The notes below the pieces were generated by a model. It was given only the letters and a program-made list of their open reading frames with translations, searched no databases and was not told the origin of the DNA. Made by a program: the position numbers and the translations under genes. Shown here piece by piece: positions 55,964-64,000 of a stretch of 64,000 nt of DNA (positions are counted from its first letter, which is position 1; each line of letters opens with the position of its first letter). The stretch is from Peribacillus frigoritolerans (lineage in GTDB: Bacteria > Bacillota > Bacilli > Bacillales > DSM-1321), in NCBI RefSeq assembly GCF_001636405.1, contig NZ_KV440950.1:1945712-2009711 (forward strand). Direction: 5' to 3'.

Positions 55964-56587
55964 TTGAGACAATTTCAACTAATCATAAAAAGAACATTGG
56001 ATATTTCACTTTCTTTTATTGGGATAATAGGGTTAAGCCCAATCATTTTAATCATCTCAATAATGATAGTGAAAAAGCTCGGTAGTCCCATATTTTTTGT
56101 TCAAGCTAGACCTGGGAAAGACGGGAAAGTTTTTAAAATGATTAAATTTAGGACTATGTTAAATTCAACAGACAAAAACGGAAATCTTTTACCTAATGAA
56201 CTAAGACATACTAAATTCGGAAAAGTTTTAAGAAGTACAAGCTTAGATGAATTGCCAGAGCTCATCAACGTATTAAAGGGTGATATGAGTTTAGTAGGGC
56301 CAAGACCTTTACTAGTTGAATATCTTCCTCTATACAATAAAAGGCAAGCAAGAAGACATGAGGTTAGACCAGGGATTACTGGGTTAGCTCAAGTTAATGG
56401 TAGAAATGGTTTATCATGGGAAGAGAAATTTGATTATGATATAAGGTATATTGACAATTTTAATATACTTTTAGATATTAAAGTCCTTATATTAACTATA
56501 AAAAAGGTTTTTGTAAGGGAAGGAATAAATTTTGATAAGGAAATACAAAATCAAAATAACAAGTTCTCTGGGGAGGGGAATCAATAA
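55964..56587 (+). CDS. epsL: Priming undecaprenyl-phosphate sugar phosphotransferase (EpsL/PglC-like)
   Basis: 207 residues from TTG 55964 (AGTAGGTG upstream); GTG 55955 is inside that site. A re-entrant hydrophobic segment (about 11-32) is followed by the Bac_transf signatures KMIKFRTM, DELPELINVLKGDMSLVGPR and RPGITGLAQVNGRN. The short PglC-type form, without the extra WbaP helices, fits a bacillosamine-type substrate. It puts the first sugar-1-phosphate on the lipid carrier at the inner face of the membrane. Confidence 0.9.
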   Translation: MRQFQLIIKRTLDISLSFIGIIGLSPIILIISIMIVKKLGSPIFFVQARPGKDGKVFKMIKFRTMLNSTDKNGNLLPNELRHTKFGKVLRSTSLDELPELINVLKGDMSLVGPRPLLVEYLPLYNKRQARRHEVRPGITGLAQVNGRNGLSWEEKFDYDIRYIDNFNILLDIKVLILTIKKVFVREGINFDKEIQNQNNKFSGEGNQ

Positions 56588-57247
56588 GTGAAACCTCTAT
56601 ACATCATTGGAAGTGGCGGCTTTAGTAAACAAGTTCTGGAGATTGTGGAAGAAATAAATACTCATAAAAAAGAATATGAATTAGTAGGAATAATTGATGA
56701 TGATAAAAGTAAATTGGGGAAAGAAGTACTTGGATATAAAATCATTGGAGATACAAATTATTTAAAGTGTATCTCTGAAAATAATGTTATATACGCTGTT
56801 ATTGCAATTGCTGATGGTAAGGTAAGAGAGAAACTTAGTAAAAATTTATTAAAAGTAAGATGGATTAATCTTATTCACCCTAAAGCGATTATTAGCAAAT
56901 ATACAACTATGGGTGAAGGAAACGTGATATGCGGAGGAGTCATTATTAATCCAGAATGTGAAATAGGTAATCATTGTAATATAAACATTAGTTGTACTTT
57001 AGGCCATGATATTGTTTTGGACGATTATTCTACTTTAATGCCAGGATGCAATATTTCAGGTAATGTAAAAATAAAATCTTATTCAACTGTAGGTACGGGA
57101 AGCTGCATTATTCAAAATAAAACAATTAATGAGAATTCTTATATTGGAGCAGGTTCAGTAGTAATTGAGGATGTTGAAAAAAACAGTTTATATGTCGGTG
57201 TTCCTGCAAAAAAAATTAAAGAACATGGATTCAGGAGGGCGTTATGA
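56588..57247 (+). CDS. epsM: PglD/EpsM-type sugar N-acetyltransferase
   Basis: 219 residues from GTG 56588 (ribosome binding site GGGGAGGGG). The N-terminal domain opens LYIIGSGGFSKQVLEIVEE, the nucleotide-sugar-binding part of PglD/NeuD. The C-terminal left-handed beta-helix (NVICGGVIINPECEIGNHCN, then STVGTGSCIIQNK) ends with VGVPAKKIKEHG. The catalytic His of PglD may be the one in LGHDI. It would acetylate the 4-amino group made by the next gene's product. It overlaps that gene by 4 bp. Confidence 0.88.
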   Translation: MKPLYIIGSGGFSKQVLEIVEEINTHKKEYELVGIIDDDKSKLGKEVLGYKIIGDTNYLKCISENNVIYAVIAIADGKVREKLSKNLLKVRWINLIHPKAIISKYTTMGEGNVICGGVIINPECEIGNHCNINISCTLGHDIVLDDYSTLMPGCNISGNVKIKSYSTVGTGSCIIQNKTINENSYIGAGSVVIEDVEKNSLYVGVPAKKIKEHGFRRAL

Positions 57248-58434
57248 TTAATAAAACAATACCTCTTTCAGTTCCAAACCTATCTTTAGAGATCCTAGAG
57301 AACGTTAAAGAAACAATTGAAACGGGTTGGGTGTCGACTGGAGGAAGATTTATTCAGGAATTTGAAAATAAAATGGCTAAATATGTGGGAATGGAAAGAG
57401 CAATAGCTTGTCAAAGTGGGACTGCAGGTTTACATCTTGCTTTAAAAGTGCTTGGTGTAGAACATGATGATGAAGTTATCGTCCCAACTTTAACATTTAT
57501 AGCAGCAGTGAATCCTATAAAATATATGGGTGCAGAGCCTGTTTTTATGGACTGTGATGATAGTCTTAATATGGACATGGATAAGCTAGAAGAGTTTTTA
57601 GAATATGAATGTGAATTTGTAGGCGGACAAGTTATTAATAAAAAGTCTAAAAAAGTAATAAAAGCTATCATTGTTGTCCATGTTTTTGGAAATCCCGCGA
57701 ATATGGAAAGATTGATGAAAATTAAATTGAAATATAACTTGAAAGTTTTAGAGGATGCAACTGAGGCTTTGGGGTCTTTTTATTTGGAAGGGGAATACGT
57801 AAATAGACATTGTGGAACTATTGGTGATATAGGAGTTTATTCCTTTAATGCCAATAAAATTATTACAACCGGTGGGGGAGGCATGGTGGTATCTAACCAA
57901 CTAGAGTTACTAGAAGAGATAGCTTTTCTTTCTTCTCAAGCTAAGACAGATCCCTTATATTTCGTGCATGATAACGTTGGTTATAACTACCGTATGACCA
58001 ACATTCAAGCAGCTTTCGGTACTGACCAGATTGATAGACTAGAACACTTTATAGAAACAAAAGAGAAAAATTATAACCTATATAAAGAAGCTATTGAAAA
58101 CATAGAAGGTCTTACCATATTGCCTTTTAGAGCAGATACAAGAGCTAATTATTGGTTTTATTCAATAATTATAGATAAAGAAAAATATGGGGTGGATCGA
58201 GATAGGTTATTAAAAACTTTAAATGAATGTAATATACAAACTAGACCTTTGTGGGGATTAATTCACAAACAAAAACCATACTTAAACAACCAAGGTTATA
58301 AAATTGATAAGGCATATTATTATGAGCAAAACCTTCTTAATATTCCATGTAGCAGCAATCTGATTAGTGAAGATATTAAAATAGTAATCAAAGAATTAAA
58401 AAAATTTACAGTGGAAATGATGAGGGGAAATTGA
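57244..58434 (+). CDS. PLP-dependent sugar aminotransferase (LegC/PglE type)
   Basis: 396 residues, DegT/DnrJ/EryC1 family. Start ATG 57244 (TTATGATT overlaps the previous stop) with AGGAGG upstream. Visible are the substrate loop GWVSTGGRFIQEFENKM, SGTAGLHLAL for PLP-phosphate binding, LEDATEALGS with the PLP-facing Asp, and the internal-aldimine lysine in FNANKIITTGGGGMVV. The length and insert around 120-140 fit LegC-type enzymes. It adds an amino group to the 4-keto sugar made by the EpsC-like protein. Confidence 0.9.
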   Translation: MINKTIPLSVPNLSLEILENVKETIETGWVSTGGRFIQEFENKMAKYVGMERAIACQSGTAGLHLALKVLGVEHDDEVIVPTLTFIAAVNPIKYMGAEPVFMDCDDSLNMDMDKLEEFLEYECEFVGGQVINKKSKKVIKAIIVVHVFGNPANMERLMKIKLKYNLKVLEDATEALGSFYLEGEYVNRHCGTIGDIGVYSFNANKIITTGGGGMVVSNQLELLEEIAFLSSQAKTDPLYFVHDNVGYNYRMTNIQAAFGTDQIDRLEHFIETKEKNYNLYKEAIENIEGLTILPFRADTRANYWFYSIIIDKEKYGVDRDRLLKTLNECNIQTRPLWGLIHKQKPYLNNQGYKIDKAYYYEQNLLNIPCSSNLISEDIKIVIKELKKFTVEMMRGN

Positions 58435-58435
58435 A

Positions 58436-59557
58436 TTGAAGATACTATTTGTTACCACGGTATCCAATACTATTAATGCATTTCTAGTTCCACACATAAA
58501 ACTACTTATTGAAAAAGGCAATGAAGTTGATATTGCTTGTAATGTTATTGGAGAAGTTAAAAAAGAATTAATAGATTTAGGGTGTGATATTCACAACATA
58601 AAATTTCAACGTTCAGCTCTAAACAAGAATAATTATATTGCTTATAAAAAACTTAAAAAGTTAGTTATATCAGAAGAATATGATTTAGTTCATACTCACA
58701 CTCCAATAGCATCTTTTTTGACCAGACTTGCATGTAGAAATATTAATAATATAAAAATTATGTATACTGCTCATGGATTTCACTTTTATAAAGGTGCACC
58801 GTTGAAAAACTGGATTGTTTATTACACTATTGAAAAAATTGTAGCCAAATGGACTGATTCTATTATCACAATAAATACAGAAGATTATGAACATGCATTA
58901 AAGCTTAAAATGGGGCATAGTTCTCAAGTTTATAAGGTTCCAGGAATGGGCGTGGACATTGAAAGATTTTCCAACGTTGATAGAAATTTTTGTTTATCTA
59001 GAAAAGATTTCGGTTTTTTAGAAGAAGATTTTATTTTAGTTTATGTTGCAGAATTAAACAGTAATAAAAATCAGCTCATGATTATAGAAGCTGTAAGACA
59101 ACTAAAAGATCAAGGTAAAACAGTTAAAGCAATTCTAATCGGAAGTGGACCTAAAGAAGTCGAATATAAAAAGACGATAAAAGAATATGGGCTTGAAAAA
59201 GAAATAATTTTAACTGGAAAAAGAATGGATATAGAAAAGATCTTACCAATATGCGATGTAGCTATCCCAACTAGTAAAAGGGAGGGTTTTGGTATTAATT
59301 TGGTTGAGAGTATGGCTAGTGGATTGCCTGTTATTGCTTCAAGAAATAGGGGTCATAAAGAAATAGTTGTCCATGGAGAAAATGGTTATTTGTTTGAATT
59401 AGGCAATTTAAACGAAATGATAAATTACATTAGTCAATTATATGAGAATAGATTGCTGCTTAGAAAAATGTCTAATAGTGCAAGGGAATCAGTAAATAAA
59501 TTTTCTTTACAAAACTCTGTTAAAGAAATTACAAAAACATATAAAAATTATTTTTAA
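58436..59557 (+). CDS. Glycosyltransferase, GT4 family
   Basis: 373 residues from TTG 58436, with GAGGGGAAA upstream. GT-B fold: N-terminal KILFVTTVSNTINAFLVPHI and THTPIASFLTRLACR, and the C-terminal GT4 core with the donor-phosphate-binding region and SKREGFGINLVESMASGLPV. It probably adds the second sugar to the lipid-linked intermediate, as EpsD/PglA types do. Donor sugar unknown. Codon use is clearly AT-rich. Confidence 0.88.
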   Translation: MKILFVTTVSNTINAFLVPHIKLLIEKGNEVDIACNVIGEVKKELIDLGCDIHNIKFQRSALNKNNYIAYKKLKKLVISEEYDLVHTHTPIASFLTRLACRNINNIKIMYTAHGFHFYKGAPLKNWIVYYTIEKIVAKWTDSIITINTEDYEHALKLKMGHSSQVYKVPGMGVDIERFSNVDRNFCLSRKDFGFLEEDFILVYVAELNSNKNQLMIIEAVRQLKDQGKTVKAILIGSGPKEVEYKKTIKEYGLEKEIILTGKRMDIEKILPICDVAIPTSKREGFGINLVESMASGLPVIASRNRGHKEIVVHGENGYLFELGNLNEMINYISQLYENRLLLRKMSNSARESVNKFSLQNSVKEITKTYKNYF

Positions 59558-59575
59558 TATTAAAGAGGGATTTTA

Positions 59576-60664
59576 TTGATAGGGATTATCTTTTTACTAA
59601 ATACAAGTTTTGCACCGTATATGAATAAATATATCAGTATTCTTGAACAGGAAAATGAGGATTTTGAGATAATATATTGGGATAGATTGGGTAGCCCAGA
59701 TTGTCCAGAAAAATACAAATCCATTGTTTTTCAAAAACCATCCCGTCTAAATTTATCACACAAAGATAAAATAAAGGACTTTTTAGAATTTAGAAGATTT
59801 GTCATTAAAAATATAAATAAGAGGAAATATGATAAATTAATAGTCCTTACATCACTAACAGGAATATTTTTATTTGATTATTTACAAAAGAATTACAAAA
59901 ATAAATTTATATTTGATATAAGAGATTATACATTTGAGAATTTTTACCCTTATAAAATGATTGAAAATAGGGTAATAAAAAGTTCATATTTTACCACTAT
60001 TTCCTCTGAGGAGTTTAAAATGTTTTTGCCTTCATCAAATAAATATATTTTATCCCATAATATATTGCGGGAAGAAATTGAACAGGCTAATGAATTTAAT
60101 AAACCTAAAGAAAGAGATGGGATAATAACTGTTTCATTTATTGGTGCAATTAGACATTTTGATATCGATTCAAAAATCGCCTTAAAATTAGCAAATGATG
60201 ACAGATTTAAGGTTGTTTATCATGGTTACGGAGTAGCATACGAAAAGTTTAAGGCTTTTTGTCAAGAAAGAAAATTAGATGTTCAAATAACAGGCAAGTA
60301 TGATAGAAAAGATAAGATAAAGTTATTAGCTAATGCAGATATTATTAATGCCTATTATGGAATTGAAAGCTATGCGAACCTTTTTGCAATGCCTAATAAA
60401 TATTATGATTCCTTGATTTATAAGATTCCTTTCTGGGCTAATCCAAAAGTTTATTCTGGTCAACGTTCAATTAAATCTGGAATAGGGTTAAATGCAGATT
60501 TAGAGAGTGAGAGCTTTGCCAATGACTTATATCATGAATATATGGAAATTGATAGGCTGAAATTTGAGAGGGATTGTAATCAAGAACTTTCTAAAGTGGT
60601 TAAAGAAGATGAACTTTTTATTTCAAAGGTTCAAGAATTTATTGAAATTGGAGGATTAAAGTGA
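59576..60664 (+). CDS. Putative glycosyltransferase of the EPS cluster
   Basis: 362 residues from TTG 59576 (AAAGAGGG upstream). GT-B-like: GIIFLLNTSFAPYMNKYISI at the start, FIFDIRDYTFENFYP in the middle, FIGAIRHFDIDSKIALKLA as the second Rossmann domain, and ITGKYDRKDKIKLLANADIINAYYG near the end. No EX7E motif is evident, so the family number is open. It overlaps the next gene by four bases. Confidence 0.75.
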   Translation: MIGIIFLLNTSFAPYMNKYISILEQENEDFEIIYWDRLGSPDCPEKYKSIVFQKPSRLNLSHKDKIKDFLEFRRFVIKNINKRKYDKLIVLTSLTGIFLFDYLQKNYKNKFIFDIRDYTFENFYPYKMIENRVIKSSYFTTISSEEFKMFLPSSNKYILSHNILREEIEQANEFNKPKERDGIITVSFIGAIRHFDIDSKIALKLANDDRFKVVYHGYGVAYEKFKAFCQERKLDVQITGKYDRKDKIKLLANADIINAYYGIESYANLFAMPNKYYDSLIYKIPFWANPKVYSGQRSIKSGIGLNADLESESFANDLYHEYMEIDRLKFERDCNQELSKVVKEDELFISKVQEFIEIGGLK

Positions 60665-61842
60665 AAATATTGTATATAACATCAGCGCCCATTACAACTA
60701 CGAGTTCAGCGAATATATGTAATATTGCAATAATAAAAGGATTTTTGGCTCTTGGCCATGATGTTACTGTACTATGTGCTCATTCAGACTCATTAGTAAA
60801 TGAAGAAATATTAATATCTCTTGGAATAGAGCGTGCTTCTATTGTACCTATTAGGTATTCTCGACCATCGATTACAGTAAATAATAACAATATTAAATCA
60901 AAAAGGAAAATTTCTGCTAAAAATGTAGTTAGAAAAATATATCATAGCTTTTCCATATTTGATCACTACAAAATACTTGCAAAAAGGTTGTCTGAATTAA
61001 ATGTATTTGAAGAATATTTCGATCTAATGATTACTTCTTCTGATCCTAGATCGGTACACCTTTTAGGAGAATGGATTCAAAAACATAAAAGGAATTCATA
61101 TGGAAAATGGATGCAATTATACGGTGATCCGATTTTATTGGATATTTCAACCCAACTGAAGTTACCCAAATCTTATATAAGGTATATAGAGAAGAAACTT
61201 ATTCGGATGGCAGATAAAGTCCTTTATGTTTCCCCTTTGACTTTAATTGAACAAAAGAAAATTTATCCTAGTTACAGTGACAAAATGCACTTTATATCAA
61301 TTCCATATATAAAAGAAAAGATTTTTGATAATAAAAAAATAATTAACTCTAAAATAAAAATTGGATATTTCGGTGACTACAATCCAAATATCAGGAATCT
61401 GAAACCATTATATGATGGCGTGAATAAAATGAAGAACCTACAATTATTTTTGTATGGAAACAGTAGCTCCCCCTTTGATAGCACTACAAATGTAACTGTT
61501 AAATCTAGGGTTCCATTTAATGAGCTAGAGGAAATAGAGAAACAAGTAGATATATTAATAGGTGTATGTAACTTAAAAGGTACACAGGTACCTGCTAAGC
61601 TTTATTATTATGCTGCAACAAACAAACCAGTTATATTTATTATTGACGGAAATGAACAAAACAAACAATTCCTCAGTGAGTACATCACTAGTTTTAATAG
61701 ATTTATCGTATGTGAAAATAATATAGAATCTATAGAAGACACAATAATGAATTTTGAAGAATTAAACAAAACAGTGAATAATTCTCCTATAGAAAAATTA
61801 AATTTCATAAATGTTGCAAAGGAGATATGTAATATACTTTAG
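60661..61842 (+). CDS. Putative glycosyltransferase of the EPS cluster
   Basis: 393 residues from GTG 60661 (GGAGG upstream; GTGA overlap with the previous stop). N-terminal KILYITSAPITTTSSANICN and GHDVTVLCAH; then KIGYFGDYNPNIRNLKPLYD begins the second domain, and VDILIGVCNLKGTQVPAKLYYYAATNKPVIFII resembles the GT4 C-terminal part. Acceptor and donor are unknown. The protein is AT-rich in codon use like its neighbours. Confidence 0.75.
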   Translation: MKILYITSAPITTTSSANICNIAIIKGFLALGHDVTVLCAHSDSLVNEEILISLGIERASIVPIRYSRPSITVNNNNIKSKRKISAKNVVRKIYHSFSIFDHYKILAKRLSELNVFEEYFDLMITSSDPRSVHLLGEWIQKHKRNSYGKWMQLYGDPILLDISTQLKLPKSYIRYIEKKLIRMADKVLYVSPLTLIEQKKIYPSYSDKMHFISIPYIKEKIFDNKKIINSKIKIGYFGDYNPNIRNLKPLYDGVNKMKNLQLFLYGNSSSPFDSTTNVTVKSRVPFNELEEIEKQVDILIGVCNLKGTQVPAKLYYYAATNKPVIFIIDGNEQNKQFLSEYITSFNRFIVCENNIESIEDTIMNFEELNKTVNNSPIEKLNFINVAKEICNIL

Positions 61843-61878
61843 TTTAAATGGAAGTAAGGAATGGGGTAATCTAAACCT

Positions 61879-63318
61879 ATGTCAAAAATAAGAGTTTTAC
61901 ACTCTGCTATTATAGTCTTCTCCATGATAGCGGCAGTTCTTGTTTCTTTATTAAGTGTAAATTTAGATAAATATTATCTAATAGGTTTTTTACCGCTAAC
62001 GTATAGTATATTACTACTCATTTTTCCTAAATTAACAGTTCTTTCCACTAGATATATAGGATTAGGGATATTATACGTAGTATTATTTGTTAGATATACT
62101 ATTACACCATTATTTATAGTATTTACTGAAAGAGCTGGAACGTCATTAGTAATATCGCACTTTTCAAATGATTACTTAAATAAAGCAATATTACTAATGG
62201 TTTATGAATTAGTAGTTTGTATTTTAGTGGTAGTTTTCGTGGGAAATAAGGTGTTATTAAAAAATAAAGTTAAGTTTTCCCTAACAGAAATACAAAACGG
62301 CAGGGTTAATTTTGTTTATATTTTTATTATAACTATTTCTTTTTTATTAATTCTTTTTTTCCCTTCATTGTTAAATAATTTTCAATTTATTTCTATTGAT
62401 GATTCAAAATTAAATACAGTTAGTTATTTTAAAGGAATCGATATTAGAATACTGTTAATATGTAAGATGGCTTTATACTTAGTTCTATTAAAGTTTTTGG
62501 CATATAGATATAATGAGAAAAACAAGAATAATATTTATTTTATATTGGCTTTACTTTTATCATTCTTGTATATATGTATATTTACTGGAGAAAATAGAAC
62601 AAATATAGTAGTAGATTTAATTTGTGTTATTGCTGCCTTATGGTACTGTTTTAGTACAAAAAGAAAGTCAATGTTAATAGTTATTAGTAGTTTTGGGTTG
62701 ATTTTGCTGTTTACTATTAGTGCTTTTCGGTTATTTGCCCCTCGGGCGTGGAGGCCAGATGGAGGGACTGCTGAAATCAACGGATCTTTTTTTGTTAATA
62801 ACCTTCAAATTTACGTTTCGGGACCAGAGAATGTTGCTATTGGCTTACAAAGTATAGATATATATAATAATCAAATAAATCTCAACACTTTTTTTAACGA
62901 TTTATTTGTGTGGACGGGTTATTTAGGGAATTTTTTAAATCTTAATCAAAGCAATACCACTTCTTTTATATTTAACTTATTTATGAATGGAACTGATCCG
63001 GCTGGAAATGTCTCGATAACACAAATAGTTCCAATGGTATCTCAAGGATATGCTTATTTTGGATTTGTAGGTGCCCCATTATTCTCAGTTTTAAATTGTT
63101 TAGCTATTATTGCGTTCGATAAATTTGTTTGTAAGGCTAAATCATTAGATCTTTTATTTGTTAATGTATTTTTAGTTGTTAGGTTAAGTTTATTCTTAGG
63201 TTTAAATGCAACTATAATACTTATGTTTGTTTTTGATAAATATTTTCAACTTTGGTTCACTGTGAAAATAAATCAACTGATTAAAATTAGACTAAAAGAC
63301 AGAACAGATAAAACATGA
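61879..63318 (+). CDS. Wzy-like polysaccharide repeat-unit polymerase
   Basis: 479 residues with about 11-12 membrane helices and a larger extracellular loop (about 285-370: APRAWRPDGGTAEINGSFFV onward). This topology, the low conservation and the setting between glycosyltransferase genes are typical of Wzy/EpsK-like polymerases, which join repeat units outside the membrane. No universal motif exists, so the call is by topology and place. The repeat-unit flippase (Wzx) is not seen and may lie downstream of the window. Confidence 0.72.
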   Translation: MSKIRVLHSAIIVFSMIAAVLVSLLSVNLDKYYLIGFLPLTYSILLLIFPKLTVLSTRYIGLGILYVVLFVRYTITPLFIVFTERAGTSLVISHFSNDYLNKAILLMVYELVVCILVVVFVGNKVLLKNKVKFSLTEIQNGRVNFVYIFIITISFLLILFFPSLLNNFQFISIDDSKLNTVSYFKGIDIRILLICKMALYLVLLKFLAYRYNEKNKNNIYFILALLLSFLYICIFTGENRTNIVVDLICVIAALWYCFSTKRKSMLIVISSFGLILLFTISAFRLFAPRAWRPDGGTAEINGSFFVNNLQIYVSGPENVAIGLQSIDIYNNQINLNTFFNDLFVWTGYLGNFLNLNQSNTTSFIFNLFMNGTDPAGNVSITQIVPMVSQGYAYFGFVGAPLFSVLNCLAIIAFDKFVCKAKSLDLLFVNVFLVVRLSLFLGLNATIILMFVFDKYFQLWFTVKINQLIKIRLKDRTDKT

Positions 63319-63349
63319 TTTTTTAAAAAAAAAAGAAGATGTGATATAA

Positions 63350-64000
63350 ATGAAAATAATTTTTGTAGTAAATAACTTAAATAATGGTGGAATGCAAAAG
63401 GCGTTAATAAACTTTGTTAATGAATTATCCGGAAAATTTGATATAACAATATGCTTATTGGAATATGGAGGGGAGATGCGTAATCAGTTAAATAATAATA
63501 TAAAAATAATTAATCAACCCATTTATTTAGATAATTTTCTCAAAATGATGGCAACACATAAAAATGAATTAAAGCAAAAAAATAAGTTCAAGTATATAGT
63601 AAAGGGAATTGTTCGTTATTTATCAAAAATAGGATTAGAGAGTTTAATATATAAAATAGTATTAATACGTATTAAAAAGATAAACGGTTTTGATTTAGCG
63701 ATATCCTATACTGGCATGCCGGGCTTATGGGATAAATTTGTTTTATGGAAAATAAACACAAAAAAGAAAATTACATGGATACACAATAATCCGGAAGTCT
63801 TAGGTATTGATTCTCGAAACTGTTTTAGAAATTATAATGAATTTGATGCAATCATAAATGTATCAAATGATTGTAAAAATAGATTTGAGAAAATTGAGCC
63901 CCGTTTAATTGGAAAATCCCATTTGATTTACAACTTAATTAACATTAATGAAATAGAGCAGAAGTCTTTAGAGATTAAACCTTATGGAAATAAAGAAAAA
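63350..64000 (+). CDS. Glycosyltransferase, N-terminal part (runs off the window)
   Basis: An open frame of 217 codons from ATG 63350 (AAGAAGATG upstream) to the window edge without a stop. It starts KIIFVVNNLNNGGMQKALIN, the GT4 pattern with a GG-x-Q loop, and continues with ISYTGMPGLWDKFVLWK and KKITWIHNNPEVLG, as in glycosyltransferases of capsule loci. The catalytic C-terminal half is outside the window. Confidence 0.8.
   Translation, partial: MKIIFVVNNLNNGGMQKALINFVNELSGKFDITICLLEYGGEMRNQLNNNIKIINQPIYLDNFLKMMATHKNELKQKNKFKYIVKGIVRYLSKIGLESLIYKIVLIRIKKINGFDLAISYTGMPGLWDKFVLWKINTKKKITWIHNNPEVLGIDSRNCFRNYNEFDAIINVSNDCKNRFEKIEPRLIGKSHLIYNLININEIEQKSLEIKPYGNKEK

Overview
The window comes from a low-GC, spore-forming Gram-positive bacterium of the family Bacillaceae. 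From gene order and protein sequence I would guess Peribacillus or a close relative, but the genus is an inference. The left 20 kb keeps the backbone known from Bacillus subtilis: tgt, yajC, yrzE, yrbG, spoVB, comN, secDF, recJ, apt, relA, dtd, yrvJ, a yrzK-like gene, a T-box leader, hisS, aspS, 6S RNA, then yrvM/tcdA. The yrvC and yrvD genes that I remember between secDF and recJ in B. subtilis are absent. An M20 peptidase gene and an array of 21-bp repeats sit between the 6S RNA and tcdA.

From 20.6 to 30.5 kb there are two complete, co-oriented livJHMGF operons for branched-chain amino acid uptake, an old tandem duplication. Each has a matching promoter, and each has a hairpin between livJ and livH. 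Behind them lies a 0.8-kb cluster of four copies of a palindromic Bacillaceae intergenic repeat. From 31.6 to 39.7 kb is an envelope and secretion region. It holds a lipoprotein serine hydrolase with SLH-like repeats, two tandem paralogous DD-peptidase/beta-lactamase-fold proteins with duplicated leaders, a small secreted protein, and a subtilisin-like protease with Ig-like repeats.

From 39.9 to 49.6 kb is a looser accessory region. It contains a small zinc-ribbon/HTH protein, a galU - acetyltransferase - giant TagF-like gene group (teichoic-acid or capsule type), an extracytoplasmic beta-helix protein, two microprotein genes, a probable decayed transposase and an SGNH-fold protein with an altered active-site motif.

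From 49.7 kb to the right edge is an exopolysaccharide locus. A SinR-like repressor gene lies divergently upstream of a Wzz-like modulator, a BY-kinase, a PHP-type tyrosine phosphatase, a membrane EpsC/PglF-type dehydratase, a second galU, a priming sugar transferase, a PglD-type acetyltransferase, a LegC-type aminotransferase, several glycosyltransferases and a Wzy-like polymerase. The last glycosyltransferase is cut by the window edge. The dehydratase, aminotransferase, acetyltransferase and priming transferase together suggest a di-N-acetyl-bacillosamine-type first sugar. The glycosyltransferase end is clearly more AT-rich than the backbone, which suits a variable, exchanged surface-polysaccharide locus. 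All functions are read from motifs and context; no database search was run.
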